Source of the DNA: Chloroflexota bacterium
GTDB taxonomy: Bacteria > Chloroflexota > Anaerolineae > Anaerolineales > UBA11657
Reading direction: 5' to 3'
DNA length: 37,853 bases
NCBI GenBank assembly: GCA_003670425.1
Contig: QWRL01000004.1
Coordinates: 1-37,853 of the forward strand
In this document: one piece after another, positions 6,932-14,835 of the stretch
Layout: every line of letters starts with the position of its first letter
How positions within the stretch are numbered: the first letter of the stretch is position 1
Position numbers and translations under genes: made by a program
Notes under the pieces: model-generated
Database searches by the model: none
Told to the model about the DNA's origin: nothing
The model's input: the letters and a program-made list of their open reading frames with translations, nothing else

Positions 6932-7942
6932 ATGGTGATCGTAATGCAAGCGGGTGCCACAGCCGCACAGATAGCCGCCGTTGTAGCGCGGGTGGAGCAG
7001 GACGGGTTGAAGACGCAGGTTGTGCGCGGCACCGAGCGCAACATTGTGTGTGCGCTGGGTGATGACCGCCTGGTGGACAAGCGCGCTTACGCGGTGCTTG
7101 ACGGCGTGGAGACTGCAACGCCTATCCTAAAGCCGTTCAAGCTTGCATCGCGCGAGGCGCAGCCGGCGGACAGCACCGTGCACCTCAAAACGCTGCGCGT
7201 TGGCGGCCCGACGATTGCGATTGTTGCCGGCCCGTGCTCGGTGGAGAGCCGCACGCAGATGCTGGAAATTGCCCACGCAGTCAAAGAGGCTGGTGCGCAT
7301 GCATTGCGCGGCGGCGCCTTCAAGCCGCGCAGCTCGCCGTACAGCTTTCAGGGCATGGGCGAGGAGGGGCTGGTCATTCTTGCGGAAGCCGGTGCGGCGA
7401 CCGGCCTGCCGGTGGTGACTGAAGTTATGTCTGCGGAGCAGTTGGTGCTTGTGCAAAAGTATGCGGATGTGCTGCAGATCGGCGCGCGCAACATGCAGAA
7501 CTATGAGCTGCTGCGCGCCGTGGGTGCCGTCAAGCTGCCCGTGCTGCTCAAGCGTGGACTGATGTCCACCATTGAAGAGCTGCTGATGAGCGCCGAGTAC
7601 ATCCTTTCATCCGGCAATCCGCATGTGATCTTGTGCGAGCGCGGTATTCGCACTTTTGAGAAATACACCCGCAACACCACCGACATCAACGCCATCCCCG
7701 TGTTGAAACATATGACGCACCTGCCGGTGATGCTTGACCCCAGCCACGGCGTGGGGCAGTGGGAGTATGTGCCAGCCGTGGCGCGTGCGGCTGTGGCTGC
7801 GGGTGCCGACGGCCTGCTGGTTGAAGTGCACAATCATCCTGATCAGGCGCTTTCAGATGGCGCACAAAGCTTGAAGCCCGAGGTGTTTGCGGCATTGGTG
7901 AAGGAGTGCCGCGCTGTGGCTGGCATTATCGGCCGCAATTAA
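6932..7942 (+). CDS. aroF: DAHP synthase type I-beta, copy 1 (altered tyrosine-sensing residues)
   Basis: This 336-residue 3-deoxy-7-phosphoheptulonate synthase condenses PEP and erythrose 4-phosphate, the entry step of the shikimate pathway. It has an N-terminal ferredoxin-like regulatory domain (about 1-65) followed by the catalytic barrel. The barrel shows AGPCSVES with metal ligand C102, RGGAFKPRSSPYSFQGMG, LLKRGLMSTIEE, LCERGIRTFEKYTRNTTDI, DPSHGVG and EVHNHPDQALSDG. This is the same architecture as the Thermotoga maritima enzyme. In the regulatory domain the positions equivalent to Thermotoga His29 and Ser31, which contact feedback tyrosine, are Q29 and V31 here, and rTiIG-type residues are replaced (RNIVCALGDD). 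It may therefore be insensitive to Tyr or respond to another ligand. A good Shine-Dalgarno sequence, AAGGAG, precedes the ATG. Confidence 0.95.
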   Translation: MVIVMQAGATAAQIAAVVARVEQDGLKTQVVRGTERNIVCALGDDRLVDKRAYAVLDGVETATPILKPFKLASREAQPADSTVHLKTLRVGGPTIAIVAGPCSVESRTQMLEIAHAVKEAGAHALRGGAFKPRSSPYSFQGMGEEGLVILAEAGAATGLPVVTEVMSAEQLVLVQKYADVLQIGARNMQNYELLRAVGAVKLPVLLKRGLMSTIEELLMSAEYILSSGNPHVILCERGIRTFEKYTRNTTDINAIPVLKHMTHLPVMLDPSHGVGQWEYVPAVARAAVAAGADGLLVEVHNHPDQALSDGAQSLKPEVFAALVKECRAVAGIIGRN

Positions 7943-7954
7943 TTTGTACAAATT
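7941..7954 (+). repeat. 14-bp perfect palindrome between the two DAHP synthase genes
   Basis: AATTTGTACAAATT is self-complementary over 14 bases in the 21-base gap, overlapping the stop of copy 1 and running into the TTGGAG ribosome-binding site of copy 2. In RNA it could form only a tiny hairpin. It may be an operator half or may be chance in a short AT-rich gap. Confidence 0.4.
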
Positions 7955-7963
7955 GGAGTCGCA

Positions 7964-8974
7964 ATGATCATCGTAATGCGCGCGGGTGCCTCCCGCGAAG
8001 AAATTGACAATGTGGTGGTGCGTGTGGAGCGTGACGGCTTCAAGGCGCATCTGAGTGCGGGTGCAGAGCGCACCATCATCGGCCTGATTGGAGATGACCG
8101 CCCGCTCGACAAGCAGCTATATGAAGTGCTGCCCGGCGTTGAGAAGGCCATGGCGGTGCTCAAGCCGTTCAAGCTGGCTTCGCGCGAGTTTTCCGCTGCA
8201 GATACTTTGGTGACCGTCAAGGGCGTGAGCATTGGCGGCACGCAAGTGGTGCTGATGGCCGGCCCGTGTGCGGTGGAAAGCCGCGGCCAGCTGCTGGAGA
8301 CGGCGCATGCCGTCAAAGCCGCGGGTGCACAAATGCTGCGCGGCGGCGCATTCAAGCCGCGCAGCTCGCCGTACAGCTTTCAGGGGCTGGGCGAGGATGC
8401 GCTGAAGATTTTGGCGGAGGCGCGCGAGCAGACAGGCCTGCCCGTGATCACAGAAATCATGACGCCCGAGCATCTGCCCATGGTTTGCGACTACGTGGAC
8501 ATGCTGCAAATTGGCGCGCGCAATATGCAAAACTACGAGCTGCTCAAGGGCGTTGGCCGCACCACGCTGCCGGTGCTGCTGAAGCGCGGGCTGATGGCCA
8601 CCATGGAGGAACTGCTGATGAGTGCGGAGTACATCCTTGCCGCCGGCAACCGGCAGGTGGTGTTATGCGAGCGCGGCATCCGCACCTTTGAAAAATATAC
8701 TCGTAACACGACGGATATCAATGCCATCCCGGTGCTCAAGCACCTGACGCATTTGCCGGTGATGCTTGACCCCAGCCACGGGGTTGGCGCTACGCGGTAC
8801 GTGCTGCCCGTGGCGCGCGCGGGCATTGCTGCGGGTGCGGACGGGCTGCTGGTGGAAGTGCACTGCAATCCGGAAGAAGCCCTCTCGGACGGCGGCCAGA
8901 GTCTGCGGCCGGATCAATATTCCGAGCTGGTGCGCCAGGTGCGCGTCATTGCGCGCGCTGTCGAACGCAGTTAA
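7964..8974 (+). CDS. aroF: DAHP synthase type I-beta, copy 2 (tyrosine-sensing residues retained)
   Basis: This 336-residue paralogue of the preceding gene has the same length and collinear motifs: AGPCAVES with C102, RGGAFKPRSSPYSFQGLG, LLKRGLMATMEE, LCERGIRTFEKYTRNTTDI, DPSHGVGATRY and EVHCNPEEALSDG. The N-terminal ferredoxin-like domain starts MIIVMRAGASREEI and keeps FKAHLSAGAERTIIGLIGDD. H29 and S31 stand at exactly the numbers known for the tyrosine latch of Thermotoga maritima DAHP synthase, so Tyr feedback is a fair prediction. The two copies share long identical blocks in the barrel, indicating tandem duplication followed by divergence mainly in the regulatory domain. The ribosome-binding site is TTGGAG about seven bases before ATG. 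The gap to the first copy is 21 bases. Confidence 0.95.
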   Translation: MIIVMRAGASREEIDNVVVRVERDGFKAHLSAGAERTIIGLIGDDRPLDKQLYEVLPGVEKAMAVLKPFKLASREFSAADTLVTVKGVSIGGTQVVLMAGPCAVESRGQLLETAHAVKAAGAQMLRGGAFKPRSSPYSFQGLGEDALKILAEAREQTGLPVITEIMTPEHLPMVCDYVDMLQIGARNMQNYELLKGVGRTTLPVLLKRGLMATMEELLMSAEYILAAGNRQVVLCERGIRTFEKYTRNTTDINAIPVLKHLTHLPVMLDPSHGVGATRYVLPVARAGIAAGADGLLVEVHCNPEEALSDGGQSLRPDQYSELVRQVRVIARAVERS

Positions 8975-9004
8975 TCGCAGCGTATTTATTTACACGGGCT
9001 TGCT

Positions 9005-9889
9005 GTGAATTCAATGCTGGCACTGCACAATGCGCGCATCACCATTGCGGGGCTGGGCTTGATGGGGGGCTCGCTGGCACTGGCGCTGCGCGGCAAGTGT
9101 GCGCATGTGACCGGTGTGGATGTGGATGCCGCAGCGCGCAGTGCAGCGCTGGCGGGGCAAGTGGTGCCGGCGGTGGAGAGTGACTTGCGCGCTGGCATTG
9201 TGGATGCAGATGTGCTGGTACTGGCCACGCCGGTGGGAGTGATCCTGCAGCAATTGCAAGAACTCAAGGCGCACACCGCCGCGCCGCACGCAGCGCTGGT
9301 TGTGCTGGATCTGGGGTCCACCAAGACGGAAATTATTGCGGCGATGGAAGCGCTGCCCGCAGCGTGCGACCCGGTGGGCGGGCATCCGATGTGTGGCAAA
9401 GAAGTGGCCGGCTTGGAGCACGCGGATGCGGCGCTCTATCACGGCGCAACTTTTGTGCTTGCGCCGCTGGCGCGCACCAGCCCGGCCGCATTGCAGCTGG
9501 CGCATGCGGTGGTGGCGGCAGTTGGCGCGCACGCGCTGCTGCTGGACGCTGCGCGCCACGACCAGCTGGCGGCGGCAACCAGCCATGTGCCTTACTTGAT
9601 TGCGTGCGCATTGATGTCTGCGGCAAGCGCGGCAGCCGTAGATGATGACGCGCTATGGCAGCTTGCGGCCTCGGGTTTCCGCGACACATCGCGCCTTGCT
9701 GCCACTTCAGTAAAAATGATGCTGGACATTCTGCGCACCAACCGGGCGCCAGTGCGGGCGGCGCTCAAGGCGCAGCGCAGCCAGATTGACCGGCTGGCCG
9801 GGCTGCTGGAAGGCGATGAGGCTGCCTTGGCGCAGTTTTTGCAGAGCGTGCGCAGCGAGCGCATGCTGCGTTTCCCGCCCGCCGGCTAA
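9005..9889 (+). CDS. tyrA: Prephenate dehydrogenase
   Basis: This 294-residue enzyme oxidatively decarboxylates prephenate to 4-hydroxyphenylpyruvate, the last committed step to tyrosine. The Rossmann part begins ITIAGLGLMGGSLALAL, and the acidic VDVD after the second strand suggests NAD+ preference. Active-site segments include VGGHPMCGKEVAG (catalytic His near 126), ATSHVPYLIA and ASGFRDTSRLA. The protein ends after the helical dimerisation domain, with no C-terminal ACT domain and no chorismate-mutase fusion, so any feedback regulation must come from elsewhere. The GTG at 9005 gives the longest product. ATG 9014 would remove three residues and is equally compatible. No Shine-Dalgarno sequence is seen. 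It lies 30 bases after the second DAHP synthase gene. Confidence 0.94.
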   Translation: MNSMLALHNARITIAGLGLMGGSLALALRGKCAHVTGVDVDAAARSAALAGQVVPAVESDLRAGIVDADVLVLATPVGVILQQLQELKAHTAAPHAALVVLDLGSTKTEIIAAMEALPAACDPVGGHPMCGKEVAGLEHADAALYHGATFVLAPLARTSPAALQLAHAVVAAVGAHALLLDAARHDQLAAATSHVPYLIACALMSAASAAAVDDDALWQLAASGFRDTSRLAATSVKMMLDILRTNRAPVRAALKAQRSQIDRLAGLLEGDEAALAQFLQSVRSERMLRFPPAG

Positions 9890-9933
9890 CCCTGAATCTT
9901 GTGGCAAGAACATTTGCTGCACTCAAAGCGTAA

Positions 9934-11217
9934 ATGAAAATTCACGGACGCGCTGCCAATCTGTGCGGCCCGGTTGCGCTGGCCGGTGATAAATCCATGT
10001 CGCACCGCGCTTTGCTGCACGCAGCCCTCAGCCCCGCCCGCAGCACGCTGCGCAATGTGCTGCGGGCCGGTGTCACCGAAGCCATGATTGGCTGCTTGCA
10101 GCGCCTTGGCGTGCACATTGAGCAAGCCGGCGCCGAACTGCATGTGCAGGGCGGGGCGTGGCGGCCGGTGCCGGACGCGCTGCATTGCGGCAACTCCGGA
10201 ACGACGCTGCGCTTGCTGCTTGGCGCGATTGCCAGCCAGCCGCTGCGCGCCACACTCGACGGCACCGCCGGCTTGCAGCGCCGCCCCATGCAGCGCCTCG
10301 CCGATCCATTGCGCCTGATGGGCGCACAAATTGACAACAACTTTGCGCCGCTGACGGTGAGCGGCGGCGGGCTGCACGGCATCGAATACGCAATTCCGGT
10401 TGCTTCCGCACAAGTAAAAGCCGCGCTGTTGCTTGCTGCCTTGCACGCCAGCGGCCCCACTACCTTGCACGAGCCCGGCCCCTCGCGGGATCACTCGGAG
10501 CGCATGCTGCGCGCACTTGGTGTGGATGTGCGCTCGGATGAAAATGTTGTCACGCTGCATCCGCTTTCTGCGGCGCTGCCCGCCGCGCACCTCACGCTGC
10601 CGGGCGACATGTCGGCAGCTGCCTTCATGCTGGCGATTGCCGTGCTCGTGCCCGGCTCTGTCATTCAGCTGCAGGGCGTGGGCGTCAACCCCACGCGCAC
10701 CGGCTTCCTTGAAGCGCTGCAAGAAATGGGCGCAGACATTCGCATCACAAACCAGCGCGATGAAGGCGGCGAGCCAGTGGCGGACTTGGAGGCGCGCCAC
10801 AGTGCATTGCGTGCCATTGAGATTGGCGGCGCGCGCGTTGTGCGCATGATTGATGAGTTCCCGATCTTTGCGGTGCTGGCTGCGCAAGCGGCCGGGCGCA
10901 CCGTAGTGCGGGATGCCGCCGAGCTGCGCCTGAAAGAATCCGACCGCATTACAGTGCTGGCGGGTGAGCTGCGCAAGCTGGGTGTGGTGCTCACCGAGCA
11001 TGCCGACGGTTTTGAGTTGCATGGACCGCAGGCCATTCGGCCGGCGCTGGTCGCCAGCCATGGGGACCACCGCCTTGCCATGTCGCTGGCGATTGCGGGT
11101 TTGCTGGCGCCTGGCACAACGACGGTTGCTGGTGCCGATGCCGTTGACGAATCGTTTCCGGGTTTTGGCGCAGTGCTGCAGCAGCTGGGCGCAGCAGTCG
11201 AAGTTGACGGCACCTGA
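9934..11217 (+). CDS. aroA: 3-phosphoshikimate 1-carboxyvinyltransferase (EPSP synthase)
   Basis: This 427-residue enzyme transfers the enolpyruvyl group of PEP to shikimate 3-phosphate. It has the two-domain inside-out barrel signatures: ALAGDKSMSHRALL (K20, S21, R25, matching E. coli K22, S23, R27), CGNSGTTLRLLLGAIAS, DGTAGLQRRPMQRL, LPGDMSAAAFML, IDEFPIFAVLAAQA, ELRLKESDRI and GDHRLAMSLAIAGL. The PEP-site glycine loop reads NSGTTLRLL rather than the NAGTAMRPL of classical class I enzymes. The length is standard. It begins 44 bases after tyrA without a visible Shine-Dalgarno sequence and ends 13 bases before aroE. Confidence 0.96.
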   Translation: MKIHGRAANLCGPVALAGDKSMSHRALLHAALSPARSTLRNVLRAGVTEAMIGCLQRLGVHIEQAGAELHVQGGAWRPVPDALHCGNSGTTLRLLLGAIASQPLRATLDGTAGLQRRPMQRLADPLRLMGAQIDNNFAPLTVSGGGLHGIEYAIPVASAQVKAALLLAALHASGPTTLHEPGPSRDHSERMLRALGVDVRSDENVVTLHPLSAALPAAHLTLPGDMSAAAFMLAIAVLVPGSVIQLQGVGVNPTRTGFLEALQEMGADIRITNQRDEGGEPVADLEARHSALRAIEIGGARVVRMIDEFPIFAVLAAQAAGRTVVRDAAELRLKESDRITVLAGELRKLGVVLTEHADGFELHGPQAIRPALVASHGDHRLAMSLAIAGLLAPGTTTVAGADAVDESFPGFGAVLQQLGAAVEVDGT

Positions 11218-11230
11218 TAATTTCTGAGCC

Positions 11231-12106
11231 ATGTCTGCCACCTCGCAAGCACAAGCCGGTGCGGCGCCCACGATTGTGATCCTTGGGCATCCGGTGCATC
11301 ACAGTGTCTCGCCGGCGATGCAGGGCGCAGCTTTTGCAGCGTTGGGCTTGCCGCACCGCGTGGTGGCGGTGGATGTGCCACCAGCTGAATTGCCGGCGGC
11401 GATTGCGCGCTTTCGCAGCGGCGAGTGGGCTGGCGGCAATGTCACCATTCCGCACAAGCGCGCGGTGCTGGCGTTGCTCGATGAAGTGACGGACACCGCA
11501 GCGCTGCTGGGCGCCGCAAACACCATCATCAACCGCGGCGGGCGCCTGGTGGGTGACAACACCGATGCGGCCGGCTTCACCGCGGATTTGGACCTCCATG
11601 CGGTTGACCCGCGCGGCGCGCCAGTGCTGGTGTTTGGCACTGGTGGCTCGGCGCGCGCGGTGGCGTATGCATTGCTGCAGCGCGGCGCAGCGGAGGTGCG
11701 CCTGCTGGGCCGCAACATTGCACAGGGCGCGCAGCTGGCACGCGAGCTGCATGCCGTCACCGGCGGGCGGCTGATAAATTTTGCATGGACGCCAACTGAT
11801 CTGGGCGATGCATCGCATGGCTGTGTGCTCGCCGTCAACTGCACCCCGCTGGGCCAGACGCCGGATATTTACACCACACCGTGGTTTCAGGTTGTGCCGT
11901 TTGGCGGCAAGCCCTTCATCTACGACCTTGTATATAATCCAGCGCAGACGCTCTTGCTGCGGCAGGCGCTCTCGCACGGCTTGCAATGTGCCACCGGGTT
12001 GGGCATGCTTGTGCAGCAAGGCGCGCTTGCATTCCAGCGTTGGACGGGCAGCGCAGCGCCCGTGGCAATCATGCGCGCCGCAGCGGAAGCCAAACTTTAT
12101 GCTTAG
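11231..12106 (+). CDS. aroE: Shikimate dehydrogenase
   Basis: This 291-residue enzyme reduces 3-dehydroshikimate to shikimate with NADPH. The substrate domain contains GHPVHHSVSPAM (S25 and S27, the SxS pair), NVTIPHKRAVL with catalytic K76, and DNTDAAGF with D112. The cofactor domain has VFGTGGSARAVAYALL, then VNCTPLG, YDLVYNPAQTLLL and GLGMLVQQGALAFQRWTG. The first dozen residues (MSATSQAQAGAA) are a low-complexity extension. The gene follows aroA by 13 bases. Its end overlaps the start of aroC by 8 bases, so the three last genes of the operon are tightly coupled. Confidence 0.95.
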   Translation: MSATSQAQAGAAPTIVILGHPVHHSVSPAMQGAAFAALGLPHRVVAVDVPPAELPAAIARFRSGEWAGGNVTIPHKRAVLALLDEVTDTAALLGAANTIINRGGRLVGDNTDAAGFTADLDLHAVDPRGAPVLVFGTGGSARAVAYALLQRGAAEVRLLGRNIAQGAQLARELHAVTGGRLINFAWTPTDLGDASHGCVLAVNCTPLGQTPDIYTTPWFQVVPFGGKPFIYDLVYNPAQTLLLRQALSHGLQCATGLGMLVQQGALAFQRWTGSAAPVAIMRAAAEAKLYA

Positions 12107-13271
12107 ATTTATCACCGCCGGAGAGTCGCACGGGCCAAGCGTGCAGGTCATCATCGAGGGCCTGCCGGCTGGCTTGCCGCTCACAGCTGCAGACATCAAC
12201 CCGGACCTGGCACGCCGCCAGCTGGGCTATGGCACTGGTGCGCGCATGAAGATCGAGCATGATGTTGTGCAAATCCTCGCGGGCGTGATGAACGGCAGTA
12301 CAACCGGTGCACCGATTGCACTCACGGTTGAAAATGTGGACCACGCCAAATGGAAAGATGTGGCCGTCCCGCCGTTGACCACGCCGCGTCCCGGCCACGC
12401 AGACTTGGCCGCCGCCATCAAGTACGGCTATGACGACATGCGCTACAGCCTGGAGCGTGCCTCCGCGCGCGAGACGGCAGCGCGCGTTGCCGCTGCGGCA
12501 GTCTGCCGCAAATTTTTGAAGCAGTTTGGAATTGAGATTGGCAGCTACGTACTTGAGATTGGTGCGGTGGCAGCGAATGTTGCGCACATGCCGGTGGCCG
12601 AACGCTGCCGGCTGGCAGAGGCGTCTGATGTGCGCTGCCCGGATGCAGGCGCTGCCGAACTGATGCGCGTGCACATCCGCGACATGATGCTGGCCAAGGA
12701 CACGCTGGGCGGAATCTTTGAAGTGGCAGCCGTAGGCGTGCCGCCCGGCCTTGGCTCGCATGTGCAATGGGATCGCAAGCTGGATGGCCGGCTGGCGCAA
12801 GCCATGCTCAGCATCCATGCCGTCAAAGGCGCAGAGGTTGGACCCGCATTTGACAACGCGCGCCTGCCTGGCACGCAAGTGCATGATGAGTTGTTCCGCG
12901 AAGGCGAGCGCATTGTGCGGCGCACCAACCGCGCCGGTGGCACAGAAGGCGGCATCACCACCGGTGAGGCCTTGCTGGTGCGCGCAGCAATGAAGCCCAT
13001 CAGCACCACCCTCAACCCGCTCATGACCGTGGACCTGGCAACGGGCGTCAGTGGCCCAACAACCTACGAGCGCTCGGATTTTTGCGCGGTGCCGCGCGCA
13101 GCCGTGATTGGTGAAGCGATGGTGGCGCTGGTACTGGCCGAAGCACTGCTCGAAAAGTTGGGTGGCGACTCGCTGGCAGAAATGCGCCCGCGCTTTGCTG
13201 CGTTGCGCACCTCGGCCCTGCCGGACCTGGTGATGGCCAACACGCCCATCAAATTCTGGCCGGCAGAATGA
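12099..13271 (+). CDS. aroC: Chorismate synthase
   Basis: This 390-residue FMN-dependent enzyme eliminates phosphate from EPSP to form chorismate, the substrate of the operon's own chorismate mutase. Signatures are MLRFITAGESHG at the N-terminus, RPGHADLAAAIKYGYDDMR, SLERASARETAARVAAAA, and near the C-terminus GGITTGEALLVRAAMKP and TYERSDFCAVPRAAVIGEAM. The ATG at 12099 gives the conserved start. The frame is open further upstream only as a shadow of aroE. The 8-base overlap with aroE implies coupled translation. This is the last gene before the tRNA. aroB, aroK, a dehydroquinase and prephenate dehydratase are not in the operon. Confidence 0.96.
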   Translation: MLRFITAGESHGPSVQVIIEGLPAGLPLTAADINPDLARRQLGYGTGARMKIEHDVVQILAGVMNGSTTGAPIALTVENVDHAKWKDVAVPPLTTPRPGHADLAAAIKYGYDDMRYSLERASARETAARVAAAAVCRKFLKQFGIEIGSYVLEIGAVAANVAHMPVAERCRLAEASDVRCPDAGAAELMRVHIRDMMLAKDTLGGIFEVAAVGVPPGLGSHVQWDRKLDGRLAQAMLSIHAVKGAEVGPAFDNARLPGTQVHDELFREGERIVRRTNRAGGTEGGITTGEALLVRAAMKPISTTLNPLMTVDLATGVSGPTTYERSDFCAVPRAAVIGEAMVALVLAEALLEKLGGDSLAEMRPRFAALRTSALPDLVMANTPIKFWPAE

Positions 13272-13277
13272 GGCACA

Positions 13278-13286
13278 TGCTACAAT
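13278..13286 (+). promoter_or_regulatory. Extended -10 promoter of tRNA-Gln
   Basis: TGC-TACAAT matches the extended -10 form TGnTAnnnT, and the predicted start is about five bases ahead of the tRNA 5' end at 13298. It begins seven bases after the aroC stop, so the tRNA need not depend on aro operon readthrough. Confidence 0.6.
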
Positions 13287-13297
13287 GCGAAGCACTG

Positions 13298-13369
13298 TGG
13301 GCCATGGTGCAATTGGCAGCACAGCGGACTTTGGATCCGTCGATCCTGGTTCGAGTCCAGGTGGCCCAG
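13298..13369 (+). tRNA. tRNA-Gln (UUG anticodon)
   Basis: The cloverleaf folds cleanly by hand. The acceptor stem is TGGGCCA with TGGCCCA. The anticodon stem GCGGA/TCCGT encloses loop CTTTGGA with anticodon TTG at 13331-13333, and the T arm is CCTGG-TTCGAGT-CCAGG. The discriminator is G73. CCA is not encoded, since the genomic sequence continues CAACT, so it must be added by nucleotidyltransferase. It reads CAA, and CAG by wobble. It lies between aroC and glmU. Confidence 0.95.
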
Positions 13370-13382
13370 CAACTATGATCGA

Positions 13383-13427
13383 GGGCGGGGTGCACGCGGC
13401 CATTGGCCCGCTGCCACCGCCCTTTTT
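13383..13427 (+). terminator. Intrinsic terminator after tRNA-Gln
   Basis: A GC-rich stem is closed by GGGCGG (13383-13388) and CCGCCC (13417-13422), contains an inner GGCC-ATT-GGCC hairpin, and is followed by TTTTT. It separates the aro operon/tRNA unit from glmU. Confidence 0.8.
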
Positions 13428-13440
13428 CATTTCCCCACTT

Positions 13441-13446
13441 TATAAT
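13441..13446 (+). promoter_or_regulatory. Consensus -10 box for glmU
   Basis: A perfect TATAAT lies 14 bases before the glmU ATG at 13461, predicting a 5' leader of about eight bases with no Shine-Dalgarno sequence. An in-frame TTG at 13452 would coincide with the predicted start point. No good -35 hexamer is present. Confidence 0.6.
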
Positions 13447-13460
13447 TTGGCTTGCAAAGC

Positions 13461-14834
13461 ATGAAACTAGCAGCCGTAATTCTTGCCGCCGGGCAGGGCA
13501 CGCGCATGAAGTCTGCGCTGCCCAAGGTGCTGCAGCAGCTGGCGGGCCGGCCACTGGTGCAGTACGCAGTGGAAGCGGCCCACGCAATTGGGGTTGCCGC
13601 GCCCACGCTGGTGGTGGGGCATGGCATGGATGCGGTGCAGGCGGCGGTGGGCAGCCATGCGCGCTTTGTGGTGCAGGCGCAGCAACTGGGTACCGGCCAT
13701 GCCGCCCTGCAGGCGGCTGCGCTGCTACGTGACAGTGCGGAACTTGTGCTGATCTGGTATGCAGACATGCCGCTGCTGCGCCCGGAGACGCTGCACGCCG
13801 TGGTGGAAGCGCAGCAGGCCAACCGCGGCCCGCTCACAATCCTCACTGCCAGCGCGGATGATGCGCGCGGCTTTGGCCGCGTGCTGCGCGACCCCAAGCG
13901 CCGCGTGCGCGCAGTAGTGGAGGAAGCGCATGCCACGCGCCGCCAGCTGGCCATGCGCGAGCTGAACGCCGGTGTGTATTGCGCACGCGCAGACTGGTTG
14001 TGGAAGGAGCTGGCGCGCCTGCCGGCTTCGCCCAAAGGCGAGTACTACCTGACGGACCTGGTGGGTGTGGCCGTGGCGCAACGGCGCAACGTGGCCAGTG
14101 TGCAGCTGAGTGCAACCGACGAACTAATTGGCATCAATACGCGGGTGCATCAGGCTGAGGCGGAGGCTGCCCTGCGCTTGCGCATCAACCAGCAGTGGAT
14201 GGCGGCGGGTGTGCACCTGCTGGATCCGGCGAGTACTTATATTGAGCCGGGCGTGCACCTCGAGCCGGATTGCGTCATTCTTCCCAACACGCACCTGTGT
14301 GGCAATACCAGCGTGGGTGCGCACAGCGCCATCGGCCCCAACAGCATTGTGCGTGACAGCACCGTCGGGGCGCACTGCCGCATTGAATATTCTGTGATTG
14401 AGTCGGCGGTGGTGGAAGACGACGTGAACATCGGCCCGTTTGCGCATCTGCGCCCGGGCGCGCACCTGGCGCGCGGCGTGCACATGGGAAATTTTGGCGA
14501 GGTCAAGAATTCCTACCTTGGCCCGGAAGTAAAGATGGGCCACTTCAGCTACATCGGCGATGCGCAGATTGGCGCACGCACCAACATTGGCGCCGGCACA
14601 ATCACATGCAACTTTGGCATGGACCAGAAGAAGCACCGCACCGTGGTGGGCGACGATGCCTACATTGGCAGCGACACGATGCTGGTGGCACCGATAACGG
14701 TGGGAGCGCGCGGCCGCACCGGCGCGGGTTCCGTGGTGACGCATGATGTGCCGGCGGACGCGCTGGCGGTAGGAGTACCGGCGCGCGTGATTAAGCGCAC
14801 GCTGCCGGATGCAAAGCCCGCGGGAGACAGTTAA
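13461..14834 (+). CDS. glmU: Bifunctional UDP-GlcNAc pyrophosphorylase / glucosamine-1-phosphate acetyltransferase
   Basis: This 457-residue cytoplasmic enzyme acetylates glucosamine 1-phosphate and then uridylylates it to UDP-GlcNAc, the precursor of peptidoglycan and of amino-sugar glycans. The N-terminal half has the uridyltransferase loop AAVILAAGQGTRMKSALPKV (K22), QQLGTGHAALQAA, WYADMPLL (Asp of the metal site) and GEYYLTDLV. The C-terminal half is a left-handed beta-helix of hexapeptide repeats with GNFGEVKNS, MGHFSYIGDA (catalytic His), NIGAGTITCNFG and KHRTVVGDDAYIGSDTMLVAP. ATG 13461 was preferred over TTG 13452 because the family begins at this point. The gene is monocistronically promoted, with cdd and recO downstream. 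Its product feeds the kind of UDP-sugar used by the dehydrogenase at 5096. Confidence 0.95.
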   Translation: MKLAAVILAAGQGTRMKSALPKVLQQLAGRPLVQYAVEAAHAIGVAAPTLVVGHGMDAVQAAVGSHARFVVQAQQLGTGHAALQAAALLRDSAELVLIWYADMPLLRPETLHAVVEAQQANRGPLTILTASADDARGFGRVLRDPKRRVRAVVEEAHATRRQLAMRELNAGVYCARADWLWKELARLPASPKGEYYLTDLVGVAVAQRRNVASVQLSATDELIGINTRVHQAEAEAALRLRINQQWMAAGVHLLDPASTYIEPGVHLEPDCVILPNTHLCGNTSVGAHSAIGPNSIVRDSTVGAHCRIEYSVIESAVVEDDVNIGPFAHLRPGAHLARGVHMGNFGEVKNSYLGPEVKMGHFSYIGDAQIGARTNIGAGTITCNFGMDQKKHRTVVGDDAYIGSDTMLVAPITVGARGRTGAGSVVTHDVPADALAVGVPARVIKRTLPDAKPAGDS

Positions 14835-14835
14835 T

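Noticed and set aside
11933..11938. TATAAT inside aroE as an internal aroC promoter
   Set aside because: It is produced by the conserved Val-Tyr-Asn codons of YDLVYNP and lies about 160 bases before aroC, with no -35. aroC overlaps aroE, so readthrough is sufficient.
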